The notes below the pieces were generated by a model that saw only the letters and a program-made list of their open reading frames with translations, was not told the origin of the DNA and ran no database searches. Below are positions 7,484 to 17,600 of a stretch of DNA of 64,000 nt, piece after piece; position 1 is the first letter of the stretch; each line of letters starts with the position of its first letter. Made by a program: the position numbers and the translations under genes. Source of the DNA: Streptomyces corallincola (lineage in GTDB: Bacteria > Actinomycetota > Actinomycetes > Streptomycetales > Streptomycetaceae); NCBI RefSeq assembly GCF_019104725.1, contig NZ_JAHRXF010000012.1:62001-126000 (forward strand), given 5' to 3'.

Positions 7484-10400
7484 ATGGCCGCATCGGCCGA
7501 CAACTGGGAGAACATCATCGGTCTGATGACCGGCTTCACGCTGCCCGACCGCGGGTCGATCGCGGACACCAAGGGCACCAGTGGCATCCCCTGGCTGGAC
7601 GTGGACATCAAGCGCCTGGGGCTGGGCAGCGGCGGTGACCTGCGTCTGCACTCCGAACTGACCGACTCCGGCGGCACGATCCAGTTCTTCACCGGGCACG
7701 GCGACTCGCTGGACAAGTACCAGGCGACGGTCACCTTCAAGGACACCGACGGGCACCGGTACGTGGTCCGCTCGCAGAACGCGCTGCACGAACTGCTGGA
7801 CGGCCACCGGAGCACCGTCAACGGCAGTACGGACGGCGGCGATCCGACCTCGGACAACGTGGTGGACCTGACCTCGTTCACCACACTGGCCCAGTCGTTC
7901 GACAAGGCGGGCGCCTACTTCAAGGGGCACACCGAGACGCTCAAGCAGTGGGCGGAGAGCCTCGGTGACGAGAACGCCTCGTGGAAGGGCACCGCCGCCG
8001 GGGTGTTCTGGCATCTGATCACCGACCTGCACGACAAGTACGACACCTTCACCACGGCGCTGACCCCGCCCGGCTTCGCCCCGGAGCACACCGCCAAGAG
8101 CACCGGGTACGTCGCCACCACCAAGTTCGGCGACTCGGTGATCGGCGCCGAGGTGTCGCTCTACGACGCGCTGGACCATCTGCGCACCCAGCTCGGCAAG
8201 TTCACCGGCGGTACGGCGGGCGCGGTCACCGTCAACCTGGCCAGGGGCGGCACCGACAACGTGCCCATCGACCCCGAACCCAAGGTGGTGCTGGCCAAGT
8301 TGCTGGCGGAGGTCGCCGACTGGGCCAACACCGTGCAGGCGCCCAACGTCACCGGCAGGGGCACCCACACCGGCGGGTACATGGGCAACTCCGGTCCCAC
8401 GGTGTGGAACTACACCACCGGCGGCGATTACACCGACACCATCGCCTGGGGCAGCCCGAAGGACACCAGCACCTGGGCGGGCCTGGCCAACGAGGCGGTG
8501 CGGCGCTGGCGCACCAACATCGAGAACAACCTGGACGCGCCCGCCCGTACCGAGGTCACGGGCCTCCAGCAGTCCTGGAGCCGGGTCCTGGACCCCAACT
8601 GGGACAGCTCCTTCACCTTCGGCAGCGGGGCGAGCCCGTCGCTGGCCGACGAATACCGGCAGGAGAAGGAGGAGTTGGCCGAGGAGGAGGCCAGGAAGGC
8701 GGCGGAGGAGGGGAAGAAGGCGCAGGACGACCTCACCGACGAACTGACCGGCCTCGGCGACGGGATCAACAGCCTCGGCGACGGCGTGAACGGGCTCGGC
8801 GACGGTCTGAACGGCTTCGGTGACGGCCTCGACAGGTTCAGCGACGGCATCAACGCCGGGCTGGACGAGTTCGGCGCCGGGGTCGGGGACGGCTTCAGCG
8901 GCATCGGGGACGGACTGGACAGGTTCGCCCAGGACATCGACAACGGATTCCGCAACGTAGGGCAGGGCCTGACCGACGTCTTCTCCGGCAGCGGAGACGC
9001 CTCGCTGGGCGGCGGACCGGGCAACGTGTTCGCGGGCGGCGACCCGTTCGGCTCCGGCGGTCCGTTCGGAGGAGGTGACCTGACGGCCACCGGCGCGGGC
9101 GACGCGTTCGCGGGCATGGGCGGCACCCTCCCGACCTCGTCCGACGGCATCACCGGCCTCACCGACCCGTTCACCGGTGCGGGCGTGACCAGCGTGGACG
9201 GCAGCGGAAGCACCGGCCTCGGCGGGGTCCTCGGCACCGGGGGGCAGGAAGCACCGCTCCCGCCCGGCTTCGTACCGTCCACCACGATCCCCGGTGTCGG
9301 CGACCTGCTGACCAACCCGGGCGATCCGTCGCTCGCCGGGGTGCGCGGCGGCGACGGCAGCGTCACCACGCAGAACGGCGACGGCACGGTGACGACCACG
9401 TTCCCGGACGGCACCGCCACGACGGTCGGCCCGGACGGCACGGTCACCACGACGAACGCGGACGGCTCCACCTCCACCAGCCTGCTCGGCCCCGGCCAGA
9501 CCCTCACCAACCCCGACGGGTCCACCACCACGGTCGGCGCGGACGGCACGATCAGCACGCACCTCCCGGACGGCTCCACCGTCACCCAGAACCCCGACGG
9601 CAGCCTGGTGACGACCGGCCCGGACGGCAGCACCAGCACCCACTTCCCGAACGGCGTCGTGCGGACCACCGGTACCGACGGTGTGAGCCACCTCACCGCG
9701 CCCGACGGCACGACGATGACACAGAACCCGGACGGCAGCCTCACCTCCGAGTTCCCCGACGGCTCCACGACCACCGTCGGCGCGGACGGCAGCGTGACCA
9801 CGACCACCGGTGACGGCCGGACCGTCACCGGGCACCTCGGGGACGGCCAGAGCGTCGTCAACCCCGACGGCTCGTCCACCTCGGTCGGCGCCGACGGCTC
9901 GATCACCACGCACTACCCCGACGGCTCCACGGTCACCGTCAACCCGGACGGCACGGTCACCGGCACGGACGCGACCGGCACGGGAACAGGCACCGGCGGC
10001 ACCGGCACGGGCACCGTCGGGGATCTCCCCCCGCTGCCGGACCTCGGGAGCATCGGCACCGGGACCCTCGGCGGTGCGGGCATCGGAGGCGGAGGTCCCG
10101 GCGGCACCGGTGGGCTCCATCTGCCGACCTCGGGCGCCGACCCCGACGGGCTGACGCTGCGCGGCGGCGACGGCTCCACCACCACGCACTTCCCGTCGGG
10201 TACGACCGCGACCACCGGCGGCGACGGATTCACCACCACTCGCTTCCCCGACGGCAGTTCGACCGTGCGGGGACCCGGCGGCCAGTTCCAGACCGTGCCC
10301 AGCCCGGAGACAGCCGCCGCGCAGGCCGCGGCCGCCGAGCAGGCCGCCGCCCTGGCGAACCCGCTCACGGCCGACGGGCTCGCGGGCGCCGGAGAAGCGG

Positions 10401-10759
10401 GGGGCGCCGGGGAAGCGGCACTCGGCGGCATGATGTCCCCGCTCATGATGATGATGGGCATGAACCGCATGGGGAACCAGGGCGGCGGGCGCGAGGGGGA
10501 ACGCGTCCGGGAGACGTACGCGCAGGCCGACGCCGACGGCGCGTTCATCCAGGGCGGCAGCTACCAGCAGTACGCGGCACCGCCCGAGGAGGTCTTCGAG
10601 GAGGAGGAAGAGGACCCGGAGGTGCTGCCCACCCGCTCCGCCGGAGGCACACCGGGCCGCTACGGCGCCCGCCCCACCACCCAGTCCGGTCGGGCCGACG
10701 GCGAGGAGGACGTGTGGGGCACCGGCGAGGAGGGCCTGCCCGCTTCCCTCGGCCGCTGA
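7484..10759 (+). CDS. AAWKG-family T7SS-associated protein with beta-repeat spine, 1091 aa
   Basis: Large probable ESX substrate or surface protein. Residues 1-390 are a globular helical/beta region containing NASWKGTAAG near 165-172, the motif after which the streptomycete AAWKG family is named as I recall it. About 395-425 is a charged coiled coil (EKEELAEEEARKAAEEGKK). About 425-500 is a heptad array of LGDGINS-like units. About 620-835 and 885-935 hold many DGS/DGT units of the form PDGSTTT. The C-terminus has MMSPLMMMMGMNRMGN and an acidic EEEEEDPE stretch. No Cys was found on reading and there is no Sec signal. ATG at 7484 follows GGAGGA. The function is unknown; secretion is inferred from context and composition. 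Confidence 0.8.
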   Translation: MAASADNWENIIGLMTGFTLPDRGSIADTKGTSGIPWLDVDIKRLGLGSGGDLRLHSELTDSGGTIQFFTGHGDSLDKYQATVTFKDTDGHRYVVRSQNALHELLDGHRSTVNGSTDGGDPTSDNVVDLTSFTTLAQSFDKAGAYFKGHTETLKQWAESLGDENASWKGTAAGVFWHLITDLHDKYDTFTTALTPPGFAPEHTAKSTGYVATTKFGDSVIGAEVSLYDALDHLRTQLGKFTGGTAGAVTVNLARGGTDNVPIDPEPKVVLAKLLAEVADWANTVQAPNVTGRGTHTGGYMGNSGPTVWNYTTGGDYTDTIAWGSPKDTSTWAGLANEAVRRWRTNIENNLDAPARTEVTGLQQSWSRVLDPNWDSSFTFGSGASPSLADEYRQEKEELAEEEARKAAEEGKKAQDDLTDELTGLGDGINSLGDGVNGLGDGLNGFGDGLDRFSDGINAGLDEFGAGVGDGFSGIGDGLDRFAQDIDNGFRNVGQGLTDVFSGSGDASLGGGPGNVFAGGDPFGSGGPFGGGDLTATGAGDAFAGMGGTLPTSSDGITGLTDPFTGAGVTSVDGSGSTGLGGVLGTGGQEAPLPPGFVPSTTIPGVGDLLTNPGDPSLAGVRGGDGSVTTQNGDGTVTTTFPDGTATTVGPDGTVTTTNADGSTSTSLLGPGQTLTNPDGSTTTVGADGTISTHLPDGSTVTQNPDGSLVTTGPDGSTSTHFPNGVVRTTGTDGVSHLTAPDGTTMTQNPDGSLTSEFPDGSTTTVGADGSVTTTTGDGRTVTGHLGDGQSVVNPDGSSTSVGADGSITTHYPDGSTVTVNPDGTVTGTDATGTGTGTGGTGTGTVGDLPPLPDLGSIGTGTLGGAGIGGGGPGGTGGLHLPTSGADPDGLTLRGGDGSTTTHFPSGTTATTGGDGFTTTRFPDGSSTVRGPGGQFQTVPSPETAAAQAAAAEQAAALANPLTADGLAGAGEAGGAGEAALGGMMSPLMMMMGMNRMGNQGGGREGERVRETYAQADADGAFIQGGSYQQYAAPPEEVFEEEEEDPEVLPTRSAGGTPGRYGARPTTQSGRADGEEDVWGTGEEGLPASLGR
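8752..8943 (+). repeat. Heptad GDG repeat array inside the AAWKG-family gene
   Basis: Consecutive seven-residue units such as LGDGINS, LGDGVNG, LGDGLNG, FGDGLDR, FSDGINA, VGDGFSG and IGDGLDR. Hydrophobic residues fall at positions 1 and 5 of each unit. The pattern suits a regular amphipathic rod or oligomerisation segment. Confidence 0.7.
9341..10290 (+). repeat. DGS/DGT beta-hairpin repeat array inside the AAWKG-family gene
   Basis: More than twenty units built on (P/A)DG(S/T)xxTT, for example PDGSTTTVGADG and PDGTATTVGPDG, with a Gly/Thr-rich break near 9960-10120 before the last block. The spacing of 10-12 residues per turn and the alternating Thr pattern resemble the free-standing beta-sheet of TCP10/G-box repeats, a structural inference. 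Confidence 0.7.
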
Positions 10760-10859
10760 ACTCCCCCACTCCACACTGGACTTGACACCGAGGGCGCCCA
10801 CGAGACGCCGTACCGCCCGCCCGCCCGAACCGCACAGCACCACCTGCCGGAGGAGAACC

Positions 10860-11288
10860 ATGAGCGACGAACTGCGCAGCCAACTCGACCAGGCGATGGC
10901 CGAGTTCGAGACGCAGCGGCAGCAACTGGTCAAGGCCAGGGAGCGGATCGCGGCCGTGGAGGTCACCGCGCGTTCGCGGGACCGGGCGGTGGAGGTGACG
11001 CTCGGAGCGGACGGCTCACCGAAGGCGCTGCGGTTCCTGGACAACCGCCACAAGGCCATGTCCGGGCAGGAGTTGGCGGCCTCGGTGCTGGAGGTGCTGC
11101 GCGCGGCCCGTGAGGAACTGGGCGTGCGGGTGCGCGCCGGGTTCGACGAGTCGGTGGGCCTGGTGCGCGGCAGTTCGGGCAGACCGGCCGAGGACCGACT
11201 GGAGGGGCTCGGCCTGGACCGGCTGCTGGACTCGCTGCGGGCCCCCGGCGGCCCGTTCGCCCCGGAGAAGGGAAACGGACGTGGCTGA
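10860..11288 (+). CDS. YbaB/EbfC-family (EspL-like) protein
   Basis: 142-aa protein with the YbaB/EbfC fold: N-terminal coiled helix (RSQLDQAMAEFETQRQQLVK), a beta-hairpin segment VEVTLGADGSPKALRFLDN, and a C-terminal helix (AASVLEVLRAAREELGVRVR). Members bind DNA non-specifically as dimers, but a YbaB-fold protein (EspL) is also a standing component of mycobacterial ESX-1 loci, so a chaperone or stabilising role in this T7SS is plausible. ATG at 10860 follows GGAGGA. Its last 8 bp overlap the next GTG start at 11281, showing translational coupling. Confidence 0.82.
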   Translation: MSDELRSQLDQAMAEFETQRQQLVKARERIAAVEVTARSRDRAVEVTLGADGSPKALRFLDNRHKAMSGQELAASVLEVLRAAREELGVRVRAGFDESVGLVRGSSGRPAEDRLEGLGLDRLLDSLRAPGGPFAPEKGNGRG

Positions 11289-11625
11289 CGGCAACGTGTT
11301 CGCCGCACTGCCCGGCGAGGTCGTCCAGGGCGGCGGCGCCACCGACCAGGTCGGCGACTTCGCCGTACAGCTCGCCCGGAACTGGACCGCGCGTACCGCC
11401 TACGACCCCAACGACAACCCGCCGTGGGGCGACCACGGCGACATCGCCGTGGCGTTCGCCGAGAAGTACGTCCAGCCGCATGCCGATCTCCGGGACGCGC
11501 TGGAGGAGTTGGCGAAGGCGATCAAGTCGGCCGCGGCCCACACGATCACCTCCGGCGCCCAGTTCCACGGCGCCCAGTCCGACGCCCTCGACGCGCTGCA
11601 CCGCGACGGGGGAGGCCGGCGGTGA
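11281..11625 (+). CDS. Small ESX/WXG100-like protein, 114 aa
   Basis: 114-aa protein starting at GTG 11281, inside the end of the YbaB gene, with GAGAAGGGAAA as ribosome-binding region. Sequence features are NWTARTAYDPNDNPPWGDHG in the turn region, then a long C-terminal amphipathic helix (LRDALEELAKAIKSAAAHTI). No Cys. The arrangement resembles ESX-type proteins that pair with a large neighbouring substrate. The stop at 11623-11625 is only 3 bp before the giant gene's GTG, so the two are almost certainly co-translated, and this is probably the giant protein's partner. Confidence 0.75.
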   Translation: MADGNVFAALPGEVVQGGGATDQVGDFAVQLARNWTARTAYDPNDNPPWGDHGDIAVAFAEKYVQPHADLRDALEELAKAIKSAAAHTITSGAQFHGAQSDALDALHRDGGGRR

Positions 11626-11628
11626 CCC

Positions 11629-14600
11629 GTGGCCGTTGACCCGTTCGTCGATGGGATCGTCGTCGCACTGACCGGCATGCATGTGCCGCCCGCCTCGGCG
11701 GCCCGCATCCGGGTCTCCGTGGAGCAGCCGAACGCCGACGTGGTGAAGGACCTGGGCGAGCTCCAGAACCTGCTCGCCAAGGTGGGCACGTCGGTCGGCG
11801 GCTCCGTGAACGGCAAATGGAGCGACGACTACGTCGCGGCGATGAGGACGTTCACCTCGGGCGACGGCGCGGACGCCATCCAGCGGCTCAAGGAGACCGC
11901 CGCCGCGATGGCGGACTTCGGCCACGAGACGGCCTACCAGGTCGATTACATGAACCGGATGATCATCGCGCAGGTCGTCCAGTTCGTGATCGAGTGGGCG
12001 ATCACGCTCATCCTGGCCATCTTCAACCCGCTCCAGGCGATCATCGAGCAGTCGTTCCTGCGCGCCCTCTACCGGGCGATCCTGCGCAGTGTCATGCTCC
12101 GGGTCGCCCTGAGCGTGGCCGAGCACATGACGCTCAACATCGGCCTCGGCGCGGCGATGGACCTGCTGGTGCGCTGGTCCCTCGCGGACGACGGCAAGAC
12201 CACCTCGCACGGCTCGGACTTCCTCAAGCAGGCCGTCGGCTTCGGCGCGGTGCAGGGCGCGCTGTCGCCGTTCGTCCCGTACCTCGGCGGGTTGCTCGGC
12301 AGGGGGATCGGCAGCGGCATCGGCCGCAACACCGGCAGGGATCTCCTCTCCAACCTCGCCAAGCATCTGAAACCCCCGCCCGCCCGAGGCCTTTCGGACG
12401 ACCTCGCGGGCGCGGGCGGGCGCGGCGCGGGCCGCGACGGCGACCCCTCGGGTCCTCCGCCACGCGGCCCCCGCGCTCTCGGCCCCGGCGACGGCCCTTC
12501 GGGCCCCGGCCGCCGCGACCTGGCGAACACGGCGGCCCACGAGGGGGTCGGCGGGGATACCGGTGCCGGTGCGGGCCTCCGCTCGGGGGCGGGCCGGGGA
12601 CTGGACTCGGAGTTCGGCCCCGGTGCCGGGGCAGGACTGGGCGCGGGGCGCGGCAGAGAGTTGGACGCGGGCGCCGGGGCGGGGCGGGGTTTCGGTCTCG
12701 GGACCGGCTTCACGCGTGACTTCGCGGCGCTCACCGGCAGGTTGGTGGACGACAGCGCGTTCAGCGGGATCACGGACGCGGCCCGGGGTGCGTTCCGCAC
12801 GGCCATCGGGGACCTGTTCGCCCGTGACCTGCACGGTATCGGCTCCGGTGCCGCCCGGACGCTCGGGGAGAACTGGGCCGACACCTTCGTGGCCGGGCTG
12901 GGCCGCAAAGACCTGGCGAGGAACCTGGACGGCGCGCTGTCCTCGCTGCCGAAGGAGCTCGGCGGGTTGCGGCGCGCCCTGTCCACCGGGGTCGCCGACA
13001 CCCTGACCGGCGACTGGGGGCGGAAGGCCGCCTTCCACGGCTCGATGGCCACGGTCACCGCGGGCCAGCAGAACCTCGCCGAGGGCCTCTACAACCAGTT
13101 CACCACCGGCACGTTCACCACCACCTGGGAGACCGGCCTCGCGGGCGCCGGTTCGCACGTGGCGGGTCACGTCCTGCACATCAACGCCCACGCGCTGGGG
13201 TCGGGGCTGAAGTCGGCCGCGTTCACCCTCAAGGATCTGGTGTCGGGAGCGGCGAGTACGGCCGGCGTGGCGGATGCGGCGGGGCCGTCCGGCTCGGGCG
13301 GGGCACCGCACGTCAACGTCACGGATCTCCAGCCCTCGGGCGGGGCCCCGGACACGCGGGTACCGGTCAGGACCGTGAGCGGTGACGGCATCGACGGCCC
13401 CGGCAGCGGCTCCGGTTCGGGCAGCACGTCCGCGCACATCGACGGTACGGGGATCACCACCGTCGGCGATCTCAGGGTGACCGTTCCCCCGCCGGGCGAC
13501 CTTCACGTCCCGCCGTTCGAGGCGACGGCACCGGGCACGCACACGGCGGACGCGCAGGGGCCTGACGCACCTGTGCCGCCGGTGCCTCCTGTGCGGACCA
13601 CGGGTGCGGACGTGCGCCTGGGCGCGGACGCGGGCCGGGGAACGGGAGCCGAGGGCGGCCGGGGAACGGGAGCGGGTGCGGGCGCGGGTACGGGTGTACG
13701 GGCTCCGCAGTCCGGTCAGCCGGGCGGCGGCCGTGCGGCCGGTCCCCCACCGTTGGACCCCGGACGCCACTCCGAGCTGGTGCGCGACGTGAACGCCGAG
13801 CTGACCCGGCTCGGCCGCCCGGACCTGCGTGTCGATGCCGACACCGTCCGCGCCCACCACGAGGAACTGCCGCCGCACCGGCTGGCCGAACCGCTGAAAC
13901 ACCAGGCGTTCCGGATCGCGGGCCGCATCGCCGGGAACGGCGACGATCCACTGCTGCTGGGCGGCAGCCGGGACGCCCTGGGCACCGGGCTCGACAGCGC
14001 CGCGCACGCGAACGGGGTCGGCGAGGGATCGTCCGGCGGGCCGTCCGTCACGTCGCGGGGCGGCGGGAACGGCATCGGGCGGCAGGACCGTTCGCTGCGC
14101 ACCGAGTCCGAGGTGCCGCCGCCGCTCGCCCCGCGGCCGCCGCAGCCCTCGGGACAGCAGGGCGGGGGCGATGTCCGCACGGTCGGGCGGCCCGCACAGC
14201 AGTCCGGGTCCGGTGCCGAAGCGTCCCGTACGGACGGACGATCCGCCACGCCCACCGAGACCACCTCGGGCGACGACGCGTTCCCACCGCCCGTGCGGAC
14301 CGTCGGCGGAGACGAACACCCGCCCACGGAAACGCCGTTGCGGCCCACCCCGATTCTCACCGAGCAGACGGCACCCGAACCCCGCACGGCAGGGGACAGC
14401 ACCACTGGTCTGCCCTCATCCGGTAACACGCCCAACAGCACGCGGAGCGCCGACAGTTCGGCTCGCCGAACCCGTACGGAGCAGGACGGCGAGGAGAGCA
14501 CCGTCGCCCCGGCCGTGCCATCGGCCACCGAGAGCGGAGGCGCACCGCCGCCCGCCGATCCACGACAGGTCCACGAACTCGCCTTGGGCGAGGAGGACTT

Positions 14601-17600
14601 CAAGTCGATCGACACGACGAACTCGTCCGACACGGAGTCGGTCTACACCACGGCCTCGGAGCACCGCACCATCTCCGAGGACGACACGGTCTCCGTCTCG
14701 GAGAACGACACCGGCTCCGAGCACAGCACCGACTCCGCCGACACCGGCGACGCCGTCACGGCGCCCGAGGAGCCGTACGAGACGCCCGAGACGCCCGAGA
14801 CACGCGAGACGCCCGCGCCGAGGGTCCGTTTCGACGTGCCCGAGGAGGGCCGGGCGCCGACTCCCCCTGCGGAGACGACACCTGCCGACGAGCCGCCCGC
14901 CCCCGAACCCCGTGCGCCCTGGTATGTCCGGGAGGGCATGCTGGGCGAGGCCGAGGTGACCGACGTACCGCACTGGGACGCCGGTGCCGCGCAGGACGCG
15001 GCGCGAAAGGTGGTCGGCGCGTTCGACACCGCCCATCTGCCGGGCACCGTCCGTACGGCGCTGGAGACACGGATCGCGGATCTGCTCCGTACCGGACACG
15101 AGGGAGCCGCGGGCGAACACACCGGGCGGCAGGCAGAGCAGCACGCCGACGAGGTGAACGAGCAGTGGACGGGGCTGCTGCTGCGCGGCTCGATGTTCAC
15201 CTCCGGAGATCATCTGGTCTGGGTGAAGCCGGAGTTGGCGGAACCCGCGTACAAGCCGCCGTCGCCGGTGGCGAACGCGGTGCGCAAGTACAACGTGTCG
15301 TTCAACAGCACCGCGACCGAACAGGTGAAGGCGAAGTCGTCGGGGAGCGCGCTGGAGAGCGTCTTCTACTTCGCGTTCAACCTGGCCTCCGCCGCCGCGT
15401 CGGCCGCCATCACCGGCGTGCCGTTCTTCAAGACTGAAGCGGCGGGGACGAAGCTTTTCGGCACCCGGCGCAACATCATCAACGGCCGCAAGCTGTTCGT
15501 CTCCGACACCCACGAGTTCACCGGCGGCCTGCGGATGCGCGTGTTCGTGGACGGCCGCGAACTGACACCGCGCGCCCCCGACCCCGTACCGGCGACCCGG
15601 CCGGAGACCGATGTCGCGCCCCGCCCGCTGCCCACCGTGGACCGTGCGCTGTCGGTGAAGTTCCCGGCGGACTACTCGGGTGCGGACGAGCCCCGGCCCG
15701 CGGTGCGGGAGGGTGTGCGTGCCGACGGCGGTCCCGCCGGGCGGGAGCGGCCCGGTACGCAGGGGGTGCGGCGCGGCGGCGAGGTGCTGAACGCGATCGA
15801 TCTGACGCGCGCGGTGGCCGATCTGAGCCACCGGCTCCGGGACCAGGGGCTGTCGGCGGCGGACACCGCCGAGATCGTGCGGCAGGCGCAGACGATGCTC
15901 AACGAGCGTACGGCGCGCAACCGTTCACGTTGGTGGCTGACGAGCGGCGACCCCGGTACCAAGATCCGGGTGGGACGCGGCTGGGGCGGTTTCCGTGGGC
16001 ATCCCCGGATCACCATGTCCATCGCCGGGGTGCAGTTCCTGCATGTCGCCAAGGGCGCGGACGGCAAGGGCGTCAAGGTGCGCGAGGACCTCGGCGGCGG
16101 CCTGTCCGTGATCTCCGGGGCGGGCGGCGACAGCGCGGGCGCGGTCACCGGCGGCTACAACACCACCGGCCTGGTCGCCCCGGCCCTGGACGGACGGCTC
16201 GGCCCGGTGGAGGTCAAGGGCCTCGCACCGCTGGCGGGCGGCACGTTCGGGCTGAAGCGGGACTGGGGGGCGAACGTCACCTCGCAGGCGCTGGGCCATG
16301 TCATCCTCAACTCTGCCGAGGCTCAGGCCCGTTACCGTGCGGTGCTGCGGCTGGACGTGGACTGGAGTTCGCGCACGCACAAGGGACTCGGGGTGCAGCG
16401 GCTGTACGTACCGGCCGACCTCGGGGTGCCGTGGCGGGACGGCGAGGGCGCGCGGGACTTCGAGCGCCGGGTGCTCGGTGACGTGGAGACACCGTATCTG
16501 CGGAACGGGCCCCGGCCGACGGGCGGACCGGCGGCCGATCCGGCTGGGACGGCGGCGGATTCGGGCGGTCCGGCGGTGGAATCGGCCGGGTCGTCCTCGG
16601 CGGCCGAGGACGCGGGCCCGGCGGTGTGGCCGACGCCCGTGATGGCGCAGCCGTTCGTGCGGGCCCTGCTGGACACCGCCGGGCTGCGGTCCGACGGCAC
16701 GACGGTGAGCGATCACGCCCCGGCCGGTCTGGACCGGCGCCCGCCGGGTCTGCCGCATCCACGGGAGTCGGCGGCGCTGGCGTCCCGCAAGGGCACCGGC
16801 TTCGCGGTCGCGGCCGCTCTGCCCGGCTCGGAGCTGGTGGAGGCCCAGTTCCGCACCCGGCTGGAGGAGTTGACCCGGCGGCGGTCCGGCGGCTGGGGCG
16901 GCGTCCAGGACCGGATCACCGGGCGCGGCCCCGGCAAGGGGCGCTCCTCGGCGGACCGCAGGCTCGCCGGGAACTTCGGGCGGCCCGCGCTGGAGGGCGA
17001 CCTGAGCGGTCTGCTGTCCGGCTTCAAGGAGGAAGTCACCTACGGCGGGCGGCGGTTCGAGCTGGGCGTACGTGGTCATCTGCGGGAGCACATCGACCAT
17101 CGCGCGCACGCGATGAAGGTCAACAACCGTGCGGCCGTCGGTGAGTCGGTGGCGGCCCAGCGTGACACCCGCTGGTCGGTGTCGCTCGGCCTCGGCGCGG
17201 GCCTGCGGATCAGCGCGGGCAAGCTGTTCCGGTTCCAGCTCGGTGGCCTGCGCGGCCAGTTCTCCTTCGGCCGCGGCCACGGCGAGGGCTTCACGGGTAC
17301 GGCCAAGTCGTACCGCCGGATGGAGAACGTCAACCAGGTGGACGAGCACGTCTACAACATCACGTACGAGCTGACGCTGCGGCCCGTCGGGGAGACGCGG
17401 GAGGACCGGATCGAGCGCTGGTGGGTGGCGCGGCCGGACGAGCTGGTCGCGCAGGTCGTCATCCCGCACGAGCACGTCCCGGTGGCCCCGGTGACCCCCG
17501 CGCAGGCGGACGGCGCGGGCCGGACGACCGAGGTCGCGGCGCCGCCCGAGGGCCGGTACCTCAACTTCGCCGCAGGGGCGTCCGGGCTGTATCCGGCGTT

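Noticed and set aside
7370..11308. 1312-codon minus-strand open frame
   Set aside because: Antisense of the esx/AAWKG/YbaB genes; its repetitive sequence only mirrors the DGS repeats.
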